A stretch of 41,562 bases of DNA from Bacteroidota bacterium (GCA_021323165.1 JAJTCJ010000036.1:1-41562), one strand, 5' to 3'. Positions 25,838 through 36,315 are shown, counted from the stretch's first letter. Program-made: numbers and translations. The notes: a model not told the origin generated them from the letters alone.

Positions 25838-25868
25838 AGAAGATGCTTCGGCTGCGCTCAGCATGACA
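25838..25868. repeat. REP-like half element
   Basis: AGAAGATGCTTCGGCTGCGC onwards, ending CTCAGCATGACA, is the same as the right arm at 16315-16345 apart from a few bases. A possible degenerate left arm (GTCATTATTGAGAG) lies about 25770-25783. Confidence 0.65.
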
Positions 25869-25910
25869 AGTATTTGCATCTTTTGAAATTCCGAGTCAAG
25901 CATAAAAAAA

Positions 25911-25932
25911 ACTCCCATTTTTCAATGAGAGT
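25911..25932 (-). terminator. rho-independent terminator of pnp
   Basis: On the minus strand ACTCTCATT pairs with AATGGGAGT (one G-U pair) over a four-base loop and is followed by eight T residues. It lies 25 bases after the pnp stop. Confidence 0.8.
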
Positions 25933-25957
25933 TTTCTTTTTAATATAATCAGAAATA

Positions 25958-28114
25958 TTAATTCTGTGCGGCCTGTTCCTTTTGCTCAGGCTTTGGTAAT
26001 AAAGCTTTACGAGACAATTTGAACTTACCTGTTTTAGGATCAGTACCAATCAGTTTCACCTGGATCTTATCACCTTCTTTTAGGATACCTTCCATAGAGT
26101 CAAGTCTGCGGTGTTCTACTTCAGAAATATGTAACAGACCATCTTTACCAGGCATAAATTCAACGAATGCACCGAATGCCATGATCGATTTTACTTTTCC
26201 TTCATAAACTTCACCAACTTCCGGCTGCGCAACGATACCTTTGATCTTTGCAAGTACAGCGTTGATCGCATCTGCATTTGTTGCAACGATATCAATATGC
26301 CCTTGGTTGTTGATCTCTTCGATAACAATAGTTGCACCTGTTTCACGCTGCATTTCCTGGATGATCTTTCCTCCGGGCCCGATGATCGCACCGATGAATT
26401 CTTTTGGAATAACCATTTTCACAATACGAGGAGCATGTGGTTTGTAATCTTCACGGGTTGTTGAAATAGTTTTAGTCATTTCATTAAGGATGTGTAAACG
26501 TCCTCGCTTAGCCTGTTCTAAAGCTTCAGCCATTACCTCATAAGGAAGTCCGTCAACTTTTAAGTCCATCTGACAAGCAGTGATACCATCAACAGTTCCC
26601 GTTACTTTAAAATCCATATCACCTAAATGATCCTCATCTCCAAGGATATCAGAAAGGATTGCATATTTCCCTTTATCATCAGTGATAAGTCCCATTGCAA
26701 TACCTGAAACAGGTTTTGTGATCTTCACACCGGCATCCATAAGTGCAAGCGTACCTGCACAAACTGTAGCCATTGAAGAAGAACCGTTAGATTCAAGGAT
26801 ATCAGAAACAACTCGAACAGTGTATGGATTCTCAGGAGATAATACTTTCTTCAAAGCACGCTCAGCTAAGTTACCATGTCCAACTTCACGTCTTCCCGGT
26901 CCGCGGTTCGGTTTTACTTCACCTGTAGAGAATGCAGGGAAGTTATAATGTAACATGAAATTATTTTGTCCCTGGAATAAAGCTCTGTCAATAGACTGAA
27001 GATCTAATTTAGTTCCCAGCGTTACAGATGTTAAAGATTGTGTTTCACCACGAGTGAAGATAGCAGAACCGTGAGCAGATGGCAAATAACCGATCTCGCT
27101 CCAGATAGGGCGGATCTGATCAGTTTTACGTCCATCCAAACGGGCTCTTTCATCCAATACAAATCTGCGTACAGCGTTGTATTCAACCTCATGATAATAT
27201 TTTTTTACCAAAGAAGTGTTTACTGTTGCTCTTTCTTCTTCAGGTAATGAATCAATGAATTCAGTTACCACGGCTTTGAAAGCAGCACCGCGTTCTTTTT
27301 TGTTTGGGTTCTGTGATTTAGCAACAGCGTATGCTTTATCATAAAGAGCTTTGTGAACGCGCTCTCTTAATTCAGCATCATTTGTTTCGTGATTATATTC
27401 ACGTTTAACAATTTTACCTTTTGCAGCCTCAACTTTAGCAACCAATGCATTGATAGCATTGATCTGTAATTTAATAGCTTCGTGAGCAAATTTAATAGCT
27501 TCAAGCATTTCAGCTTCAGAGCATTCTTTCATTTCACCTTCAACCATCATGATGTCTTTTGCATTTGCAGCAACTATCATATCAAGTGTTGATCTGGTTT
27601 GATCTTCAACAGAAGGATTAACGATCAATTTACCATCGATCTTTGCAACACGTACTTCAGATACAGGTCCGTTGAAAGGAATATCTGAAACAGAGATAGC
27701 GGCAGAAGCAGCTAAACAAGCAAGAGCATCAGGAGATGCATTTTTATCTCCTGAAATAAGAGAGATCAATACTTGTGTATCTGAATGATAATCTTCAGGG
27801 AATAAGGGGCGCAATGCGCGGTCAACCAAACGGCTGATCAATATTTCGTAATCGGATAAACGAGCTTCACGTTTAAAGAAACCGCCCGGGAAACGTCCGG
27901 CAGAAGCAAATTTTTCCTGGTAATCTACAGATAATGGAAGGAAATCTGTTCCTTCTTTAGCATCTTTATTAGATACAACTGTTGCAAGCAACATCGTGTC
28001 GCCCATTTTAACAACTACAGAACCATCAGCCTGCTTTGCAAGTTTTCCGGTTTCTAATGTAATTGAGCGGCCATCGCCTAATTCAAATGTGTGTGAAATT
28101 CCAATTTGTGACAT
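25958..28114 (-). CDS. pnp: polyribonucleotide nucleotidyltransferase
   Basis: A 718-residue PNPase with the standard order: first RNase PH domain (about 10-145), helical linker, second RNase PH domain (about 320-550, with [30 protein letters not shown]), KH domain ([16 protein letters not shown], about 565-620) and S1 domain ([19 protein letters not shown], about 630-700). It degrades RNA 3' to 5' using phosphate and is part of mRNA turnover. It lies downstream of rpsO as in many bacteria, but a terminator and a -7 box sit between the two genes. Confidence 0.97.
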   Translation of the reverse strand: MSQIGISHTFELGDGRSITLETGKLAKQADGSVVVKMGDTMLLATVVSNKDAKEGTDFLPLSVDYQEKFASAGRFPGGFFKREARLSDYEILISRLVDRALRPLFPEDYHSDTQVLISLISGDKNASPDALACLAASAAISVSDIPFNGPVSEVRVAKIDGKLIVNPSVEDQTRSTLDMIVAANAKDIMMVEGEMKECSEAEMLEAIKFAHEAIKLQINAINALVAKVEAAKGKIVKREYNHETNDAELRERVHKALYDKAYAVAKSQNPNKKERGAAFKAVVTEFIDSLPEEERATVNTSLVKKYYHEVEYNAVRRFVLDERARLDGRKTDQIRPIWSEIGYLPSAHGSAIFTRGETQSLTSVTLGTKLDLQSIDRALFQGQNNFMLHYNFPAFSTGEVKPNRGPGRREVGHGNLAERALKKVLSPENPYTVRVVSDILESNGSSSMATVCAGTLALMDAGVKITKPVSGIAMGLITDDKGKYAILSDILGDEDHLGDMDFKVTGTVDGITACQMDLKVDGLPYEVMAEALEQAKRGRLHILNEMTKTISTTREDYKPHAPRIVKMVIPKEFIGAIIGPGGKIIQEMQRETGATIVIEEINNQGHIDIVATNADAINAVLAKIKGIVAQPEVGEVYEGKVKSIMAFGAFVEFMPGKDGLLHISEVEHRRLDSMEGILKEGDKIQVKLIGTDPKTGKFKLSRKALLPKPEQKEQAAQN

Positions 28115-28165
28115 GTTTTGTTTTTTTTTAATTTATTGTTTTCTTGACCTCTTATTATTTTACTT

Positions 28166-28173
28166 CAAAGCTA
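28166..28173 (-). promoter_or_regulatory. -7 box of pnp
   Basis: Minus-strand TAGCTTTG matches TAnnTTTG, about 50 bases before the pnp ATG and just after the rpsO terminator. This gives pnp an mRNA of its own. Confidence 0.55.
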
Positions 28174-28192
28174 TGATTATAAAATGCAAAAA

Positions 28193-28214
28193 GCATCCCG
28201 GGTGTCCGGAATGC
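28193..28214 (-). terminator. terminator between rpsO and pnp
   Basis: Minus-strand GCATTCCGG pairs with CCGGGATGC (one G-U pair) with a four-base loop, followed by TTTTTGC. The stem is GC-rich and lies about 30 bases after the rpsO stop. Confidence 0.8.
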
Positions 28215-28244
28215 CTTTGAATAATATCTATTTGATCATTAAGA

Positions 28245-28514
28245 TTACTTTCTTAGATCTAATTTTTTAACTACCGCACGATATCTTTCGATATCAGTAT
28301 GTTTTAGGTAGTCAAGTAAACTACGTCTTTTACCAACAAGATTCAAAAGAGCACGCTGAGTACCAAAATCTTTTTTATTTGATTGAAGGTGATTAGTTAA
28401 ATGCAGAATTCTGTGAGAAAACAAAGCGATCTGACCTTCAGAAGAACCTGTGTCCTTTTCTGATTTACCGTGTTTTTTGAAAATGTCTTTCTTAATTTCT
28501 GATGTTAAATACAT
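28245..28514 (-). CDS. rpsO: 30S ribosomal protein S15
   Basis: An 89-residue S15, full length. Signature KDTGSSEGQIALFSHRILHLTNHL and LVGKRRSLLDYLKHTDIERY are intact. It binds 16S rRNA early in assembly of the small subunit platform. A strong promoter lies 34 bases upstream of the ATG. Confidence 0.97.
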   Translation of the reverse strand: MYLTSEIKKDIFKKHGKSEKDTGSSEGQIALFSHRILHLTNHLQSNKKDFGTQRALLNLVGKRRSLLDYLKHTDIERYRAVVKKLDLRK

Positions 28515-28547
28515 TGTATTTGTCTTTTAATTTTTAATATCGGATGG

Positions 28548-28577
28548 CAAAGATACAAATTTTCAAATAAACTGCAA
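28548..28577 (-). promoter_or_regulatory. rpsO promoter (TTG-N19-TATCTTTG)
   Basis: On the minus strand TTG (28577-28575) is followed after 19 bases by TATCTTTG (28555-28548), an exact -7 consensus. The next bases CCATCCGA recur after the -7 box of the aldolase gene (33712-33719). Confidence 0.7.
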
Positions 28578-28605
28578 TAATTTATGTGTTTTTTTCTTTT
28601 ATAGG

Positions 28606-29361
28606 TCAATATGTCCCCGGTTCGGTTTTAACCTTGTTGTACCAGCGGGCCACATCTATCACCAGTCCGATACTTGCAAAGCTGGGATTATGCTTTATTG
28701 GCCTTGGACTTAAATTCATTGTAAGTCCGTATTGTGCCTGGATCTTAATGAATTTATAACCACCTCTAACTGTAATTGCCGGTTCTGCAAAAGTAAAGAT
28801 TCCTTTTGTTATTCTATCATTATCGAGATAATCTGCAGCTAATTGTTCTTCTGTATAACCAAAAGCACGGAAATGGGTATATTTAACGAAGGAGAATCTT
28901 GGTGTAAAGGCCAGATCAAAGTATCTTCCTCCATATCCGAAACTTGGCTGTACAAATGCCTTAGTCCCCTGAGCATCAAAAGAAGCCCAGTATACATTAT
29001 TATCCGCAGTTGTATAGGTTTGTTTCCTGTCTATTGTTCCTAAACCCAGACCTCCGTATGTTTCAAATACAAAACCTTTTCGGAAGGCTTTATAATATCC
29101 GAAACCTGCTTCACCCAATGTTCCCTGAACAACAAAATTGTCGGCTTTCTTTTCTATTGCTTTGTAGAATCCATTCACCATTACTCCCCAGTGATCGGAT
29201 ATTGCCACAGCCACTTGTGCATTGCTCTGATCAACATTGACCTTTACTTCTCCTTTTTCTTTAAGAAGAGGAACATTTACTGTATTTGAAACATACAGAC
29301 TGTTTGAGCAGGAACTCAGCAGCAGAAAAGACGATATTATTAGGAGGAAATTTGTTTTCAT
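28606..29361 (-). CDS. outer-membrane beta-barrel lipoprotein
   Basis: A 251-residue protein with a lipoprotein signal (lipobox LSSC, Cys18). The rest is rich in alternating aromatic and small residues typical of beta strands: GEAGFGYYKAF, FVFETYGGLGLG, AFVQPSFGYGG, LAFTPRFSFVKYTHF, AITVRGGYKFIKIQAQYGL. It looks like an eight- to ten-stranded barrel of the porin-like kind, without a recognised function. It is a single gene with no coding neighbour in an operon. Confidence 0.7.
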   Translation of the reverse strand: MKTNFLLIISSFLLLSSCSNSLYVSNTVNVPLLKEKGEVKVNVDQSNAQVAVAISDHWGVMVNGFYKAIEKKADNFVVQGTLGEAGFGYYKAFRKGFVFETYGGLGLGTIDRKQTYTTADNNVYWASFDAQGTKAFVQPSFGYGGRYFDLAFTPRFSFVKYTHFRAFGYTEEQLAADYLDNDRITKGIFTFAEPAITVRGGYKFIKIQAQYGLTMNLSPRPIKHNPSFASIGLVIDVARWYNKVKTEPGTY

Positions 29362-29544
29362 TTCAATTTGTTTTGATTCAAATTAAATGAGTACAAGAAT
29401 ATGCCAGTAAGTAGAAAATTATTGAGATTCGAAGTAAGCCTATCTTATACTGTCAGAAACGAAAAACGGGAAATCCCTTTAAAGCGATAAAAATCAGCTT
29501 TTGACCGAAAAGTAATCGAGTACCGCATTATCTGCAGGTAACTT

Positions 29545-29559
29545 CGATAAAAATTATCG
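29545..29559 (+). promoter_or_regulatory. small hairpin touching the start codon
   Basis: CGATA (29545-29549) and TATCG (29555-29559) form a five-base inverted repeat one base before ATG 29561. As RNA it would cover the ribosome-binding region. A weak -7-like TAACTTCG overlaps its left side. Confidence 0.3.
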
Positions 29560-29560
29560 C

Positions 29561-31639
29561 ATGAAAAAGTATTTACTTATTGTATTAATCGTTTCCACCA
29601 TTTTTTCTTCCGCTTATTCGCAATGGAAAGCAACAAAAGGACCTTATGGGGGAGATATTAACTGCTTTCATGAATATAATAATACGCTTTATGCCGGCAC
29701 CGGAGCCGGCTTATTCAGCTCGACTGATAATGGCGACTCATGGAGTTTTGTAAATATCGGCTTTCCTGCAAGTATCACCGATGTTGCAAACATGGGAGGA
29801 CGCTTATTTGCTGGCACAGAAGGAAAGGGGATCGTCTGTTCATCGGATAACGGAGTTACATGGCAGTCTTTAAATACCGGCCTTTCTGATTATTACAGAT
29901 TTTGCGGAGATTGTATAACTGGTTTTTCCGTTTCAGGAAGTACCATTTATGCAGCTACAGGTGACGGTTTATTGAAACTTGAGTCAAATCAAAATGCATG
30001 GACATCAGTTGCGGGCGGACAGTATACAATATTCAGCGGTGAAGGACAGAGCATGATCTACTCTCAAAGAATTCCTTATGGCCCCGGGGTTTCTACCAAA
30101 ATTACAACGGATGGCGGAATGTCTTTTAGATCGGTTAGCTTTCCCGGGCCTCAATCTTATGACCGTGATCTTGCTTATTCTCTGGATATATCCGGATCCT
30201 CGATTTTTGCTTCAACTTATAATGAAGTGTTCTTCTCTTCCGATAATGGGTATAACTGGACAAGTATTTATCATGATAGTCTGAATAAGCGCCCGATAAT
30301 GGTTAAGGTGATTGATGATAAAATTTACCTCGCTACAGAAGGTAATGGTGTATTGGTTTCTTCTTTGAACAGCTTTAACTGGTCAAATACAGGGCTGCCT
30401 GTCCATACTTTTAAAACATTGTATAAATCCAATAATTATCTTTTTGCTGGTGCTTCACATTCCAAAGGTGTTTTCCGGTCCAATACAGGCACTTACAGCT
30501 GGAATGATAAAAATGAAGGTTTGGCAGGAGTTAAGGTTAGATGCATAGAAAGTTATAAGAATACTGTTTTTGCGGGGGTAGAAGGTGGAGTAATGATGTC
30601 GAAGGATTCCGGTTCAACATGGAGAAGGATAGATCTAAGGCTTCCTTCAAAACCATTGGATAAAGACAATGATTTTTATATTGAAGAAATTGCTTCAAAT
30701 GGTAAAATTATCCTGGCGGGAAGTTCGCAGGGAACAAGTCATGACGTTTTTATTTCAATAGATTCCGGCTCGACATGGAATCATGTGGATCAAACCTTCG
30801 AGAATATATTAGCGGGTGTGGCCATTATGGGCGACAGACTGATCATTTGCAGCTGGTTTAAAATGTATTATTCGGATGATAGGGGAATAACCTGGAAACA
30901 AGGTAATCTTCCGGCAGGAAATTATCTTTGGGATGATCTGCGTTATGATCAGGAAAAACTATACCTGGCGGCTTCAAATGTTCTTTATTCTTCTTCTGAT
31001 GCAGGTGTTACCTGGAATGCCATTCCGCACCCTGCTTCTGCAATCCTTCATCAGATCAATCTGAGTGATTCAATGTTATACATTACCAGTGGTTCTGACG
31101 GACTTTATGGAGGAAATAAAGATGGAAGCGCATGGTTCCATTCTTATGTAAATAATCCGAATAATTATAGTTCAAATTATAATGTCGGAATTGCAAACAA
31201 GGATATTTTTATTTCTTCTTATTTAGGTTTACCGGGACTAATGCATTCTTCTGATCAGGGACGGACCTGGGAGCAAGATAATTTTTTCGGAAATCATTAT
31301 GTGGAGGAACTTGGAAATTCCAGAGAATATGTTTTTGCCAATACGCCTGGATTTGGGATCTGGAAATATGGAAATCCTGTGGTTCAAAGTATAGAAGAAA
31401 CAGACAAATTTACTTCACTGATCTTTCCTAACCCTTCAACTGGAACGTTTACAATAAGACTAAACAAGTCAGCAAAAGCAAGTATTTGCGTATATGATGT
31501 TTTAGGGAATTGTATTGAAAAAATGCAAATGAACGGACGGGATCAATCAGTTGATCTGTCAGGCAAATCCAAAGGGATATACTTTATAGAAGTATTGGTG
31601 AATGAACAGAAAATTGTAAGGAAAGTAACCTTGAATTAA
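29561..31639 (+). CDS. T9SS-exported Asp-box (BNR/sialidase-like) protein
   Basis: A 692-residue secreted protein. A signal peptide (1-21, ending SSAYSQ) is followed by a beta-propeller region with eight Asp-box motifs of the form SxDxGxxW, for example [45 protein letters not shown] and HSSDQGRTW. The last 80 residues are a type A T9SS sorting domain ([13 protein letters not shown], then [12 protein letters not shown] and KVTLN), so it is exported through the outer membrane and attached or released. No catalytic site of a glycosidase is evident; an adhesion or surface role is inferred. The stop codon overlaps that of accD in the shared bases TTAA. Confidence 0.88.
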   Translation: MKKYLLIVLIVSTIFSSAYSQWKATKGPYGGDINCFHEYNNTLYAGTGAGLFSSTDNGDSWSFVNIGFPASITDVANMGGRLFAGTEGKGIVCSSDNGVTWQSLNTGLSDYYRFCGDCITGFSVSGSTIYAATGDGLLKLESNQNAWTSVAGGQYTIFSGEGQSMIYSQRIPYGPGVSTKITTDGGMSFRSVSFPGPQSYDRDLAYSLDISGSSIFASTYNEVFFSSDNGYNWTSIYHDSLNKRPIMVKVIDDKIYLATEGNGVLVSSLNSFNWSNTGLPVHTFKTLYKSNNYLFAGASHSKGVFRSNTGTYSWNDKNEGLAGVKVRCIESYKNTVFAGVEGGVMMSKDSGSTWRRIDLRLPSKPLDKDNDFYIEEIASNGKIILAGSSQGTSHDVFISIDSGSTWNHVDQTFENILAGVAIMGDRLIICSWFKMYYSDDRGITWKQGNLPAGNYLWDDLRYDQEKLYLAASNVLYSSSDAGVTWNAIPHPASAILHQINLSDSMLYITSGSDGLYGGNKDGSAWFHSYVNNPNNYSSNYNVGIANKDIFISSYLGLPGLMHSSDQGRTWEQDNFFGNHYVEELGNSREYVFANTPGFGIWKYGNPVVQSIEETDKFTSLIFPNPSTGTFTIRLNKSAKASICVYDVLGNCIEKMQMNGRDQSVDLSGKSKGIYFIEVLVNEQKIVRKVTLN

Positions 31640-32487
31640 GGTTTAAGCATTTTCAGTAACTGACCAAGCTTACTTTTTAATTCTTTACGGTTAATGATCT
31701 TATCAAGAAATCCATGTTCAAGGACGAATTCAGAGGTCTGAAATCCTTTAGGAAGATCTTTACCAATCGTTTCTTTCACTACACGTGGACCTGCGAATCC
31801 GATCAATGCGCCAGGTTCTGCAATGTTTAGATCACCAAGCATTGCATAAGATGCAGTTACACCCCCAGTAGTAGGATCCGTTAAAAAAGAGATATAAGGA
31901 ATTTTCGCTTCGTGCATAAGAGACAGCTTAGCAGATGTTTTTGCCATTTGCATTAATGAAAATGCAGCTTCCATCATACGTGCGCCACCTGATTTGGAGA
32001 TGATCATCAATGGCATTTTGTGTTTAAGGCAATAGTCAATTGAACGTGATATCTTTTCTCCAACCACAGATCCCATTGAACCGCCAATAAAGCTGAAATC
32101 CATACAGGCTACCATCAGGTCTTCACCTTCTACTTTGCCATAAGCAGTCCGGATAGCATCCTTTAGATCAGTCTTTTTCATGCTGTCCACCAAACGGTCG
32201 GTATACTTTTTAGTATCGGTAAAGTCTAAAGGATCCCCTGCAATAAGGTTCTCATTTATTTCAGTGAATTTGTTGTCATCAAAAATAACTTCAAAGTATT
32301 CAGCTGATCCGATCTTTTCGTGATATTGACATTCTTCGGCCGTACACACATATTTGTTTGCAGCATGTTCGTTGGAAGGGGATATCTTTTTACACTTCGG
32401 GCATTTGTACCAAAGGCCCTCAGGTGTTTCTTTCTTATCTTTTGTAGAAGTGGTGATCCCTTCTTTAATACGTTTAAACCAGCTCAT
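31636..32487 (-). CDS. accD: acetyl-CoA carboxylase carboxyltransferase subunit beta
   Basis: A 283-residue AccD. The N-terminal zinc ribbon has Cys29, Cys32, Cys48 and Cys53, that is CX2C then CX4C instead of the usual second CX2C. The carboxyltransferase core is complete, with [46 protein letters not shown] and [11 protein letters not shown]. With AccA it moves carboxyl from biotin to acetyl-CoA to give malonyl-CoA, the extender for fatty acids and for the polyene. It is 77 bases downstream of the aldolase gene on the same strand; a hairpin of GGAGAATT/AATTCTCC (32523-32546) lies between them. Confidence 0.96.
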   Translation of the reverse strand: MSWFKRIKEGITTSTKDKKETPEGLWYKCPKCKKISPSNEHAANKYVCTAEECQYHEKIGSAEYFEVIFDDNKFTEINENLIAGDPLDFTDTKKYTDRLVDSMKKTDLKDAIRTAYGKVEGEDLMVACMDFSFIGGSMGSVVGEKISRSIDYCLKHKMPLMIISKSGGARMMEAAFSLMQMAKTSAKLSLMHEAKIPYISFLTDPTTGGVTASYAMLGDLNIAEPGALIGFAGPRVVKETIGKDLPKGFQTSEFVLEHGFLDKIINRKELKSKLGQLLKMLKP

Positions 32488-32564
32488 CTTATCTAATTAT
32501 TGATTTGGTGATCTGGTGAATCGGAGAATTAAATCTCCAATTCTCCATCTCTCTAATTCTCTTT

Positions 32565-33623
32565 TTACGCTATGGTGATCGTCTTATCCAAATAAACATC
32601 CTGAATGGTGTTCAATAATTCAACACCTTCTTTCATTGGCTTCTGGAAAGCTTTACGTCCGGATATAAGTCCTTGTCCGCCTGCACGTTTATTAACTACA
32701 GCAGTTGTGACAGCTTCTGCCATATCAGATGCCCCTTTAGACTCACCACCTGAGTTAATAAGTCCGAAGCGACCCATATAGCAATTTGCTACCTGGTAAC
32801 GGCAAAGGTCGATCATGTGATCAGTAGTTAATTCAGAATAAACTTTTGGGTGTGTTTTACCAAAGTTAACAGCGTTGTAACCGCCATTTTTGTCTGATAA
32901 TTTTTGTTTGATGATATCAGCCTGTATAGTTACTCCAAGATGATTGGCCTGTGAAGAAAGGTCAGTTGCAGTATGGTAATCAACTCCATCTTTTTTAAAG
33001 GCATTGTTACGGGTATAGCACCAAAGTATGGTTGCCATTCCCAGTTCGTGTGCACGTTCAAAAGCGGCTGCCACTTCAACAATCTGACGGGATGATTCAG
33101 GTGAGCCGAAATATATTGTCGCTCCTACGGCCACAGCTCCCATGTTCCAGGCTTCTTCAACAGAACCGAACATGATCTGGTCAAATTTATTAGGATATGA
33201 TAAAAATTCGTTGTGATTGATCTTTACGATAAACGGGATCTTATGAGCATATTTACGGGAAACTGATGCAAGAACACCATAAGTGGAAGCAACAGCATTA
33301 CATCCGCCTTCAATAGCAAGCTTAACAATATTTTCAGAATCGAAGTACATAGGATTAGGTGCAAATGATGCTCCTGCGCTGTGCTCAATGCCCTGGTCAA
33401 CAGGAAGAATGCTCATATAACCAGTGTTGGCCAGACGTCCAGTCCCATATAACTGCTGTAAGCTTCTCAATACCTGAGGAGAACGGTTCGAACCTGCGAA
33501 TGAGCGGTCAACAAAGTCAGCTCCCGGTAAATGAATATGTTCTTTAGTAATGGTTTTGCAGGTGTGATCTAACAGATTAGCAGCGTTAGCGCCTAATAAT
33601 TCTTCGATTTTTTTGTTTGCCAT
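32565..33623 (-). CDS. fbaB: class I fructose-bisphosphate aldolase (FbaB/DhnA type)
   Basis: A 352-residue archaeal-type class I aldolase. The C-terminal half closely follows E. coli FbaB: ADIIKQK with the probable Schiff-base Lys239, [34 protein letters not shown] and [24 protein letters not shown] near residue 74 is the other family block. It cleaves fructose-1,6-bisphosphate to triose phosphates, or makes it in gluconeogenesis; the presence of pckA nearby fits the latter, but they are not in one operon. A good -7 box is 89 bases upstream. Confidence 0.95.
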   Translation of the reverse strand: MANKKIEELLGANAANLLDHTCKTITKEHIHLPGADFVDRSFAGSNRSPQVLRSLQQLYGTGRLANTGYMSILPVDQGIEHSAGASFAPNPMYFDSENIVKLAIEGGCNAVASTYGVLASVSRKYAHKIPFIVKINHNEFLSYPNKFDQIMFGSVEEAWNMGAVAVGATIYFGSPESSRQIVEVAAAFERAHELGMATILWCYTRNNAFKKDGVDYHTATDLSSQANHLGVTIQADIIKQKLSDKNGGYNAVNFGKTHPKVYSELTTDHMIDLCRYQVANCYMGRFGLINSGGESKGASDMAEAVTTAVVNKRAGGQGLISGRKAFQKPMKEGVELLNTIQDVYLDKTITIA

Positions 33624-33711
33624 GTGATTCTTAGAAGTTAAACGTATAAATGTTAAAAATTAAATGTCTACAATTAACAATTAACCTTTAATTTTTACTC
33701 TTTTCGGATGG

Positions 33712-33719
33712 CAAAGCTA
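33712..33719 (-). promoter_or_regulatory. -7 box of the aldolase gene
   Basis: Minus-strand TAGCTTTG matches the consensus and is followed by CCATCCGA, exactly as at rpsO. It gives a leader of about 80 bases that contains the 18-base repeat TTAACAATTAACCTTTAA. Confidence 0.6.
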
Positions 33720-33775
33720 ATAAAAAATCTATCATTTAAAACCATTTTTTTTTCCTGCGGAAGGCAATACAATGA

Positions 33776-36250
33776 TCAGAATGGGTAGTTAATACCTATG
33801 TTAAAGACAAAAAAGCTGTATTTTCTGCCGTTGTGAGTTTCTCTGTATTCGGCTTTCCAGGCAGGATCGAATAAATGGTTGATGACCCAGCGCTGTGTTT
33901 CCGGAAACTGCGGGTCTCTTACTTTTAGTCCTACATCCAGCCTCAGGACAAAGAAATTAAAGTCGGCTCGTAAGCCGGCTCCTGAGCCTATTGCAATTTC
34001 TTTATAGAATCTGTTGAACTCAAAGTCTCCGCCCGGTTTACTAATGTTCTTCTGTCTTAACCAGACATTCCCTCCATCAACGAACACCGCACCGTTCAGC
34101 ATTTTGAACATTTTAAACCTGTATTCAATGTTTCCTTCGAGCTGTCCATCTCCAAATTGATCAAAGGAGTATACGCCATCATCCACATAAGATCCGGGAC
34201 CAAGAGTTCGGGATTGCCATGCACGCATTCCGTTAGATCCTCCGCTGAAGAAACTACGTTCGAATGGAAGAGAGGTGAAGTTTCTTAATGGAACTCCAAT
34301 TCCGGCTGCAAATCTGAATACGACCTTGTTGATCTCATTGGAATTAAAGTAGTAACGGTAATCACCATCTATCCTCAGGTATTGAGAATAAACCACATCC
34401 AGAAGTTTGTATCTTCCCTGCTCATCTTTCTTGAATGTTCCTGGTTGAATCTGATTAACAGTGTTGTAAATACCTCTTAAAATGTTCCCTGACGACTCTC
34501 CATTGATCTTAAAGAAAGAGAAATTTACATCCTTGCTAAGATCTTGTTCATTAAATGTAAATGTGTATACAGTACTGGTAGACAAGTGATTGCTGAAGCT
34601 ATTTAAAGTATAGAGATCATGAACGTTCTGCTCCAGATAGTTTTTGAAGGTTGGACTAAGGAATACCTTTACAAAGTTTATTACCAATGGATTTATCGTA
34701 TGCCTCTTTTTTGCGGATTCCTTCCAGGTATATCCAAAAGACAGGTTGGTTATATAACGAGTATAATCCGGCCGTTTCTGATAGATCATTGAACTGGTGA
34801 AAATTGTTTTAGGATTTGCTTTTTTTGACATCCGGATGGTGAAAGGAAGGAGAAAGCGAGGAATAGTAATGTTTAATTCAGGACCAAGCTCTATGGTATT
34901 GAACTGATTTGCAGCTCCGCTGATATTGTCACCTGAGGATCCAAATACCTGTTGGGCCGCAATACCGCCTTTTAACCGCAGCTCCAATACTTCGGCACCT
35001 TTAAGCAAATTACGGTTTTGAAAAACAATACTGCTTGCGATTCCAAGATTACCGGAAGTGTTTGTCCCTTCCGTTTCAACTGTAAGAGATTGTTTATAGA
35101 TGGGGCTTAACTGTATCTTACAATCAAGGTAATCTCCTTTGCTGGCCTGATCAAAAGAAATATTGATCGTTTTAAATGCCTTTAATTCTGAAAGACGTTT
35201 ATAGGAATCGTCCACATTCTGTAACTGATAAAGCTCTCCTTTACGAATGAAGATTGCTCCAAGAAGAACCTTTGTTTTATAACGAAGTCTGCTCGAATGG
35301 ATGATTGTATAATCTTCCACCCTTAGAGTGTCTTTGGTGTAATTGTCGAATTTTTTAGAAACAAAATCCGGTTCTATTAGAATGTTGTTGATGTAATACC
35401 TGCGGTGATTTGACTCGACAACAGAGTCCGAAGTTTCAGAATATTTCTTTGCGAATTTTTTGATACCGAGCGTAACATTCACCTTTTTGGTTCCAATAGT
35501 TGTATCCACTTCATAATAAATGTATTCTTTGGAAAAGAAAAAATAACCGTTATTGTTAAGTTCTGCCGTTATTCTTGCCCGTTCAGCATGAAAAGCATCC
35601 ACATCATAATTTTCACCTTTTATGATCTTCCGGTTTGCGGTATCATTTAAAACATAATAGGCGACCTGTTCATCAGGTATTCTGTATTCAACATGATTAA
35701 TGGTATAAGGCTCAGAAGCCCGGATTATGTAGTACACCTCAGCATTTTTCTTACCTCTGAAATAAACTGAATCCCTGACTGAGTTAATAAAATAGCCTTT
35801 GTTATTAAGGAATGATCTGATCTGTTTAGCTGATTTTTCAGCAAGCAGGGAATCATAGATCACCGGAGGTTCACCAATGTTCAGAAGCCATTCGCCAAAC
35901 AGCTGACGATCACTTTTTTTGGGTTTCTTTCCTTTTGCAACCCGTTTCGCATTCTTACGTTCTCTTTTCTGGTCATGAAGAATCCTTTTTCGTTTAACTC
36001 TTTCTTCATTCGCCTGATTGTATAACCACAGGTGAAAACGGAAAAGAAGGAAGATCTTTCTATTGGGTTTTTGCTTGATATAATCCTCGATATCATTGTT
36101 CTCAAGCTTGGTTTCTTTGTTGATCACAAAATTCTTACGGAGAAGTCTTTCTTCACCATTCAGTTTTTTAGCAGGATTACATGCATGAAATAAAACAGGC
36201 AGCACAAATACCAGGCAGATGCAGCGGATGAAGGTGTTCTGTTTTATCAA
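33776..36250 (-). CDS. BamA/TamA-family outer-membrane lipoprotein
   Basis: An 824-residue protein with a lipoprotein signal (lipobox LFHAC, Cys24), a very basic stretch (about 84-112), POTRA-like repeats (about 140-380) and a C-terminal barrel of the Omp85 superfamily, with SFFSGGSNGMRAWQSRTLGPG (conserved barrel loop) and a final strand FVFNIGINYPF ending in Phe. Bacteroidota carry such extra BamA-like lipoproteins, thought to work in outer-membrane or surface assembly, but the client is not known. The start is TTG at 36248-36250, preceded by AAAAAAGG; no in-frame ATG lies upstream before non-coding DNA. It is divergent from the broken trmH gene. Confidence 0.9.
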   Translation of the reverse strand: MIKQNTFIRCICLVFVLPVLFHACNPAKKLNGEERLLRKNFVINKETKLENNDIEDYIKQKPNRKIFLLFRFHLWLYNQANEERVKRKRILHDQKRERKNAKRVAKGKKPKKSDRQLFGEWLLNIGEPPVIYDSLLAEKSAKQIRSFLNNKGYFINSVRDSVYFRGKKNAEVYYIIRASEPYTINHVEYRIPDEQVAYYVLNDTANRKIIKGENYDVDAFHAERARITAELNNNGYFFFSKEYIYYEVDTTIGTKKVNVTLGIKKFAKKYSETSDSVVESNHRRYYINNILIEPDFVSKKFDNYTKDTLRVEDYTIIHSSRLRYKTKVLLGAIFIRKGELYQLQNVDDSYKRLSELKAFKTINISFDQASKGDYLDCKIQLSPIYKQSLTVETEGTNTSGNLGIASSIVFQNRNLLKGAEVLELRLKGGIAAQQVFGSSGDNISGAANQFNTIELGPELNITIPRFLLPFTIRMSKKANPKTIFTSSMIYQKRPDYTRYITNLSFGYTWKESAKKRHTINPLVINFVKVFLSPTFKNYLEQNVHDLYTLNSFSNHLSTSTVYTFTFNEQDLSKDVNFSFFKINGESSGNILRGIYNTVNQIQPGTFKKDEQGRYKLLDVVYSQYLRIDGDYRYYFNSNEINKVVFRFAAGIGVPLRNFTSLPFERSFFSGGSNGMRAWQSRTLGPGSYVDDGVYSFDQFGDGQLEGNIEYRFKMFKMLNGAVFVDGGNVWLRQKNISKPGGDFEFNRFYKEIAIGSGAGLRADFNFFVLRLDVGLKVRDPQFPETQRWVINHLFDPAWKAEYRETHNGRKYSFFVFNIGINYPF

Positions 36251-36265
36251 TTTATCTTTACCTTT

Positions 36266-36293
36266 TTTGAGGGGGACTAAATTACTACATTTG
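36266..36293 (+). promoter_or_regulatory. promoter of the TrmH-family gene
   Basis: TTTG (36266-36269), 16 bases, then TACATTTG (36286-36293), an exact -7 match. It points at ATG 36316, the original start of the methyltransferase gene, about 16 bases after the expected transcript start. Confidence 0.5.
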
Positions 36294-36315
36294 ACGAAAT
36301 AAAATCAATTATAAG

